From positions 1 to 15,515 of the forward strand of contig JAFADT010000709.1 of NCBI GenBank assembly GCA_023424585.1: a DNA stretch of 15,515 bases, read 5' to 3'. Positions within the stretch are counted from its first letter, which is position 1. Each line of letters starts with the position of its first letter. Shown here one piece after another: positions 15,092 to 15,515 of this stretch. Under the pieces are notes generated by a model. That model had not been told where the DNA came from and searched no databases. It saw only the letters and a program-made list of their open reading frames with translations. The position numbers and the translations under genes are program-made. The DNA comes from Pseudomonadota bacterium. GTDB taxonomy: Bacteria > Myxococcota > Myxococcia > Myxococcales > Myxococcaceae.

Positions 15092-15515
15092 ATGCACGCC
15101 AAGCTGCTCGCCGTTGCATTGTCCACCGTCGCGATGAGTGCTTCCGCCGCAGACTTCACGCCCGCGGAGGCGGCCCGCCGCTACGTCGAGACCACGGTCC
15201 GCGGGGAGCCGCTCGACGTCAGCAGTCAGCGTCTGGGGCGCGTTCCGGAGGCTGGCCGCGTGACGACGCTGGGGCCCGCCCCCGCGCTGAGCTACGTGGA
15301 GGTGTACGCGGTCGGCTCCAGCACCGTGGGCTGGGAGTACGTGTCCTCGTCGGCGTTCAGCACGACCTACGACCACGGCGGCGACGTGCTGCTGGTGGCC
15401 GTGCTGGAGTTCGGCTACGGCACCTCGCGCTACGTCACGATGGCTGGCAGCGTGCTGTCGGGCTCCGCCAACTACGCCAACGACAGCATCTGTGACGACG
15501 GCTTTGGCAACGCGG
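15092..15515 (+). CDS. Sec-exported hypothetical protein, C-terminus beyond window
   Basis: The frame from the ATG at 15092 is open to the window edge (141 codons). The N-terminus is a clear Sec signal peptide, KLLAVALSTVAMSASAA followed by DF, with likely signal-peptidase I cleavage after an Ala of SASAA. The mature part starts with a short helical segment (FTPAEAARRYVETTVRG). It then becomes rich in Ser, Gly, Tyr and Val (VEVYAVGSSTVGWEYVSSSA, LEFGYGTSRYVTM) and is probably beta-stranded. It reaches SICDDGFGNA at the edge with its first Cys. The family is not recognised. GGAGA sits 6 nt before this ATG and directly touches the alternative ATG at 15086, so 15092 is preferred. A candidate promoter precedes it. 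Confidence 0.78.
   Translation, partial: MHAKLLAVALSTVAMSASAADFTPAEAARRYVETTVRGEPLDVSSQRLGRVPEAGRVTTLGPAPALSYVEVYAVGSSTVGWEYVSSSAFSTTYDHGGDVLLVAVLEFGYGTSRYVTMAGSVLSGSANYANDSICDDGFGNA

Overview
The window looks like chromosomal DNA from a myxobacterium, most likely the Myxococcus/Corallococcus group (Myxococcota). Base composition is very GC-rich, with third codon positions almost all G or C. The gene mix also fits: a bacterial lipoxygenase, several small Cys-rich secreted or lipoproteins, an HSDL2-like dehydrogenase and a bacterial deoxyhypusine synthase-like enzyme. This assignment is an inference from style and content; no marker gene is present. I see no rRNA, tRNA, CRISPR array or intact insertion sequence.

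Left part (1-4.5 kb): a short-chain dehydrogenase and a LysR-type regulator (cut by the left edge) form a minus-strand pair. A large exported M1 metallo-aminopeptidase is divergent from them on the plus strand. From 4.5 to 8.5 kb everything is on the minus strand. In transcription order this is an ArsR-family repressor translationally coupled to a UvrA-like double ABC ATPase, then a small Cys-motif protein, then a secreted protein built of three Cys-x18-Cys repeats. The ArsR promoter is unusually readable: an 18-bp operator palindrome sits inside the -35/-10 region and the mRNA appears leaderless. Next to it (8.5-8.8 kb) is what looks like the frameshifted remnant of another plus-strand gene, packed with strong stem-loops.

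Middle (8.8-12.1 kb): a lipoxygenase with a complete iron-ligand set is transcribed leftward. Its upstream region has a candidate sigma-54 (-24/-12) promoter and, about 90-130 bp further upstream, phased TGACGYGTCA palindromes. This layout would suit an enhancer-binding activator. Two lipoprotein/secreted-protein genes follow on the plus strand.

Right part (12.1-15.5 kb): two decayed genes face each other. One is an endonuclease/exonuclease/phosphatase-fold gene with an internal deletion and a frameshift. The other is a RelA/SpoT-like, toxin-style gene with a frameshift and a nonsense codon. After them come an intact deoxyhypusine synthase-like gene with a long stem-loop upstream and a strong hairpin downstream, and the 5' part of a Sec-exported protein that runs off the right edge. 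The window reads as accessory chromosome with gene decay and modular gain rather than one coherent pathway. The most promising signals are the regulatory architecture of the lipoxygenase and ArsR promoters and the decayed RelA/SpoT-like gene.
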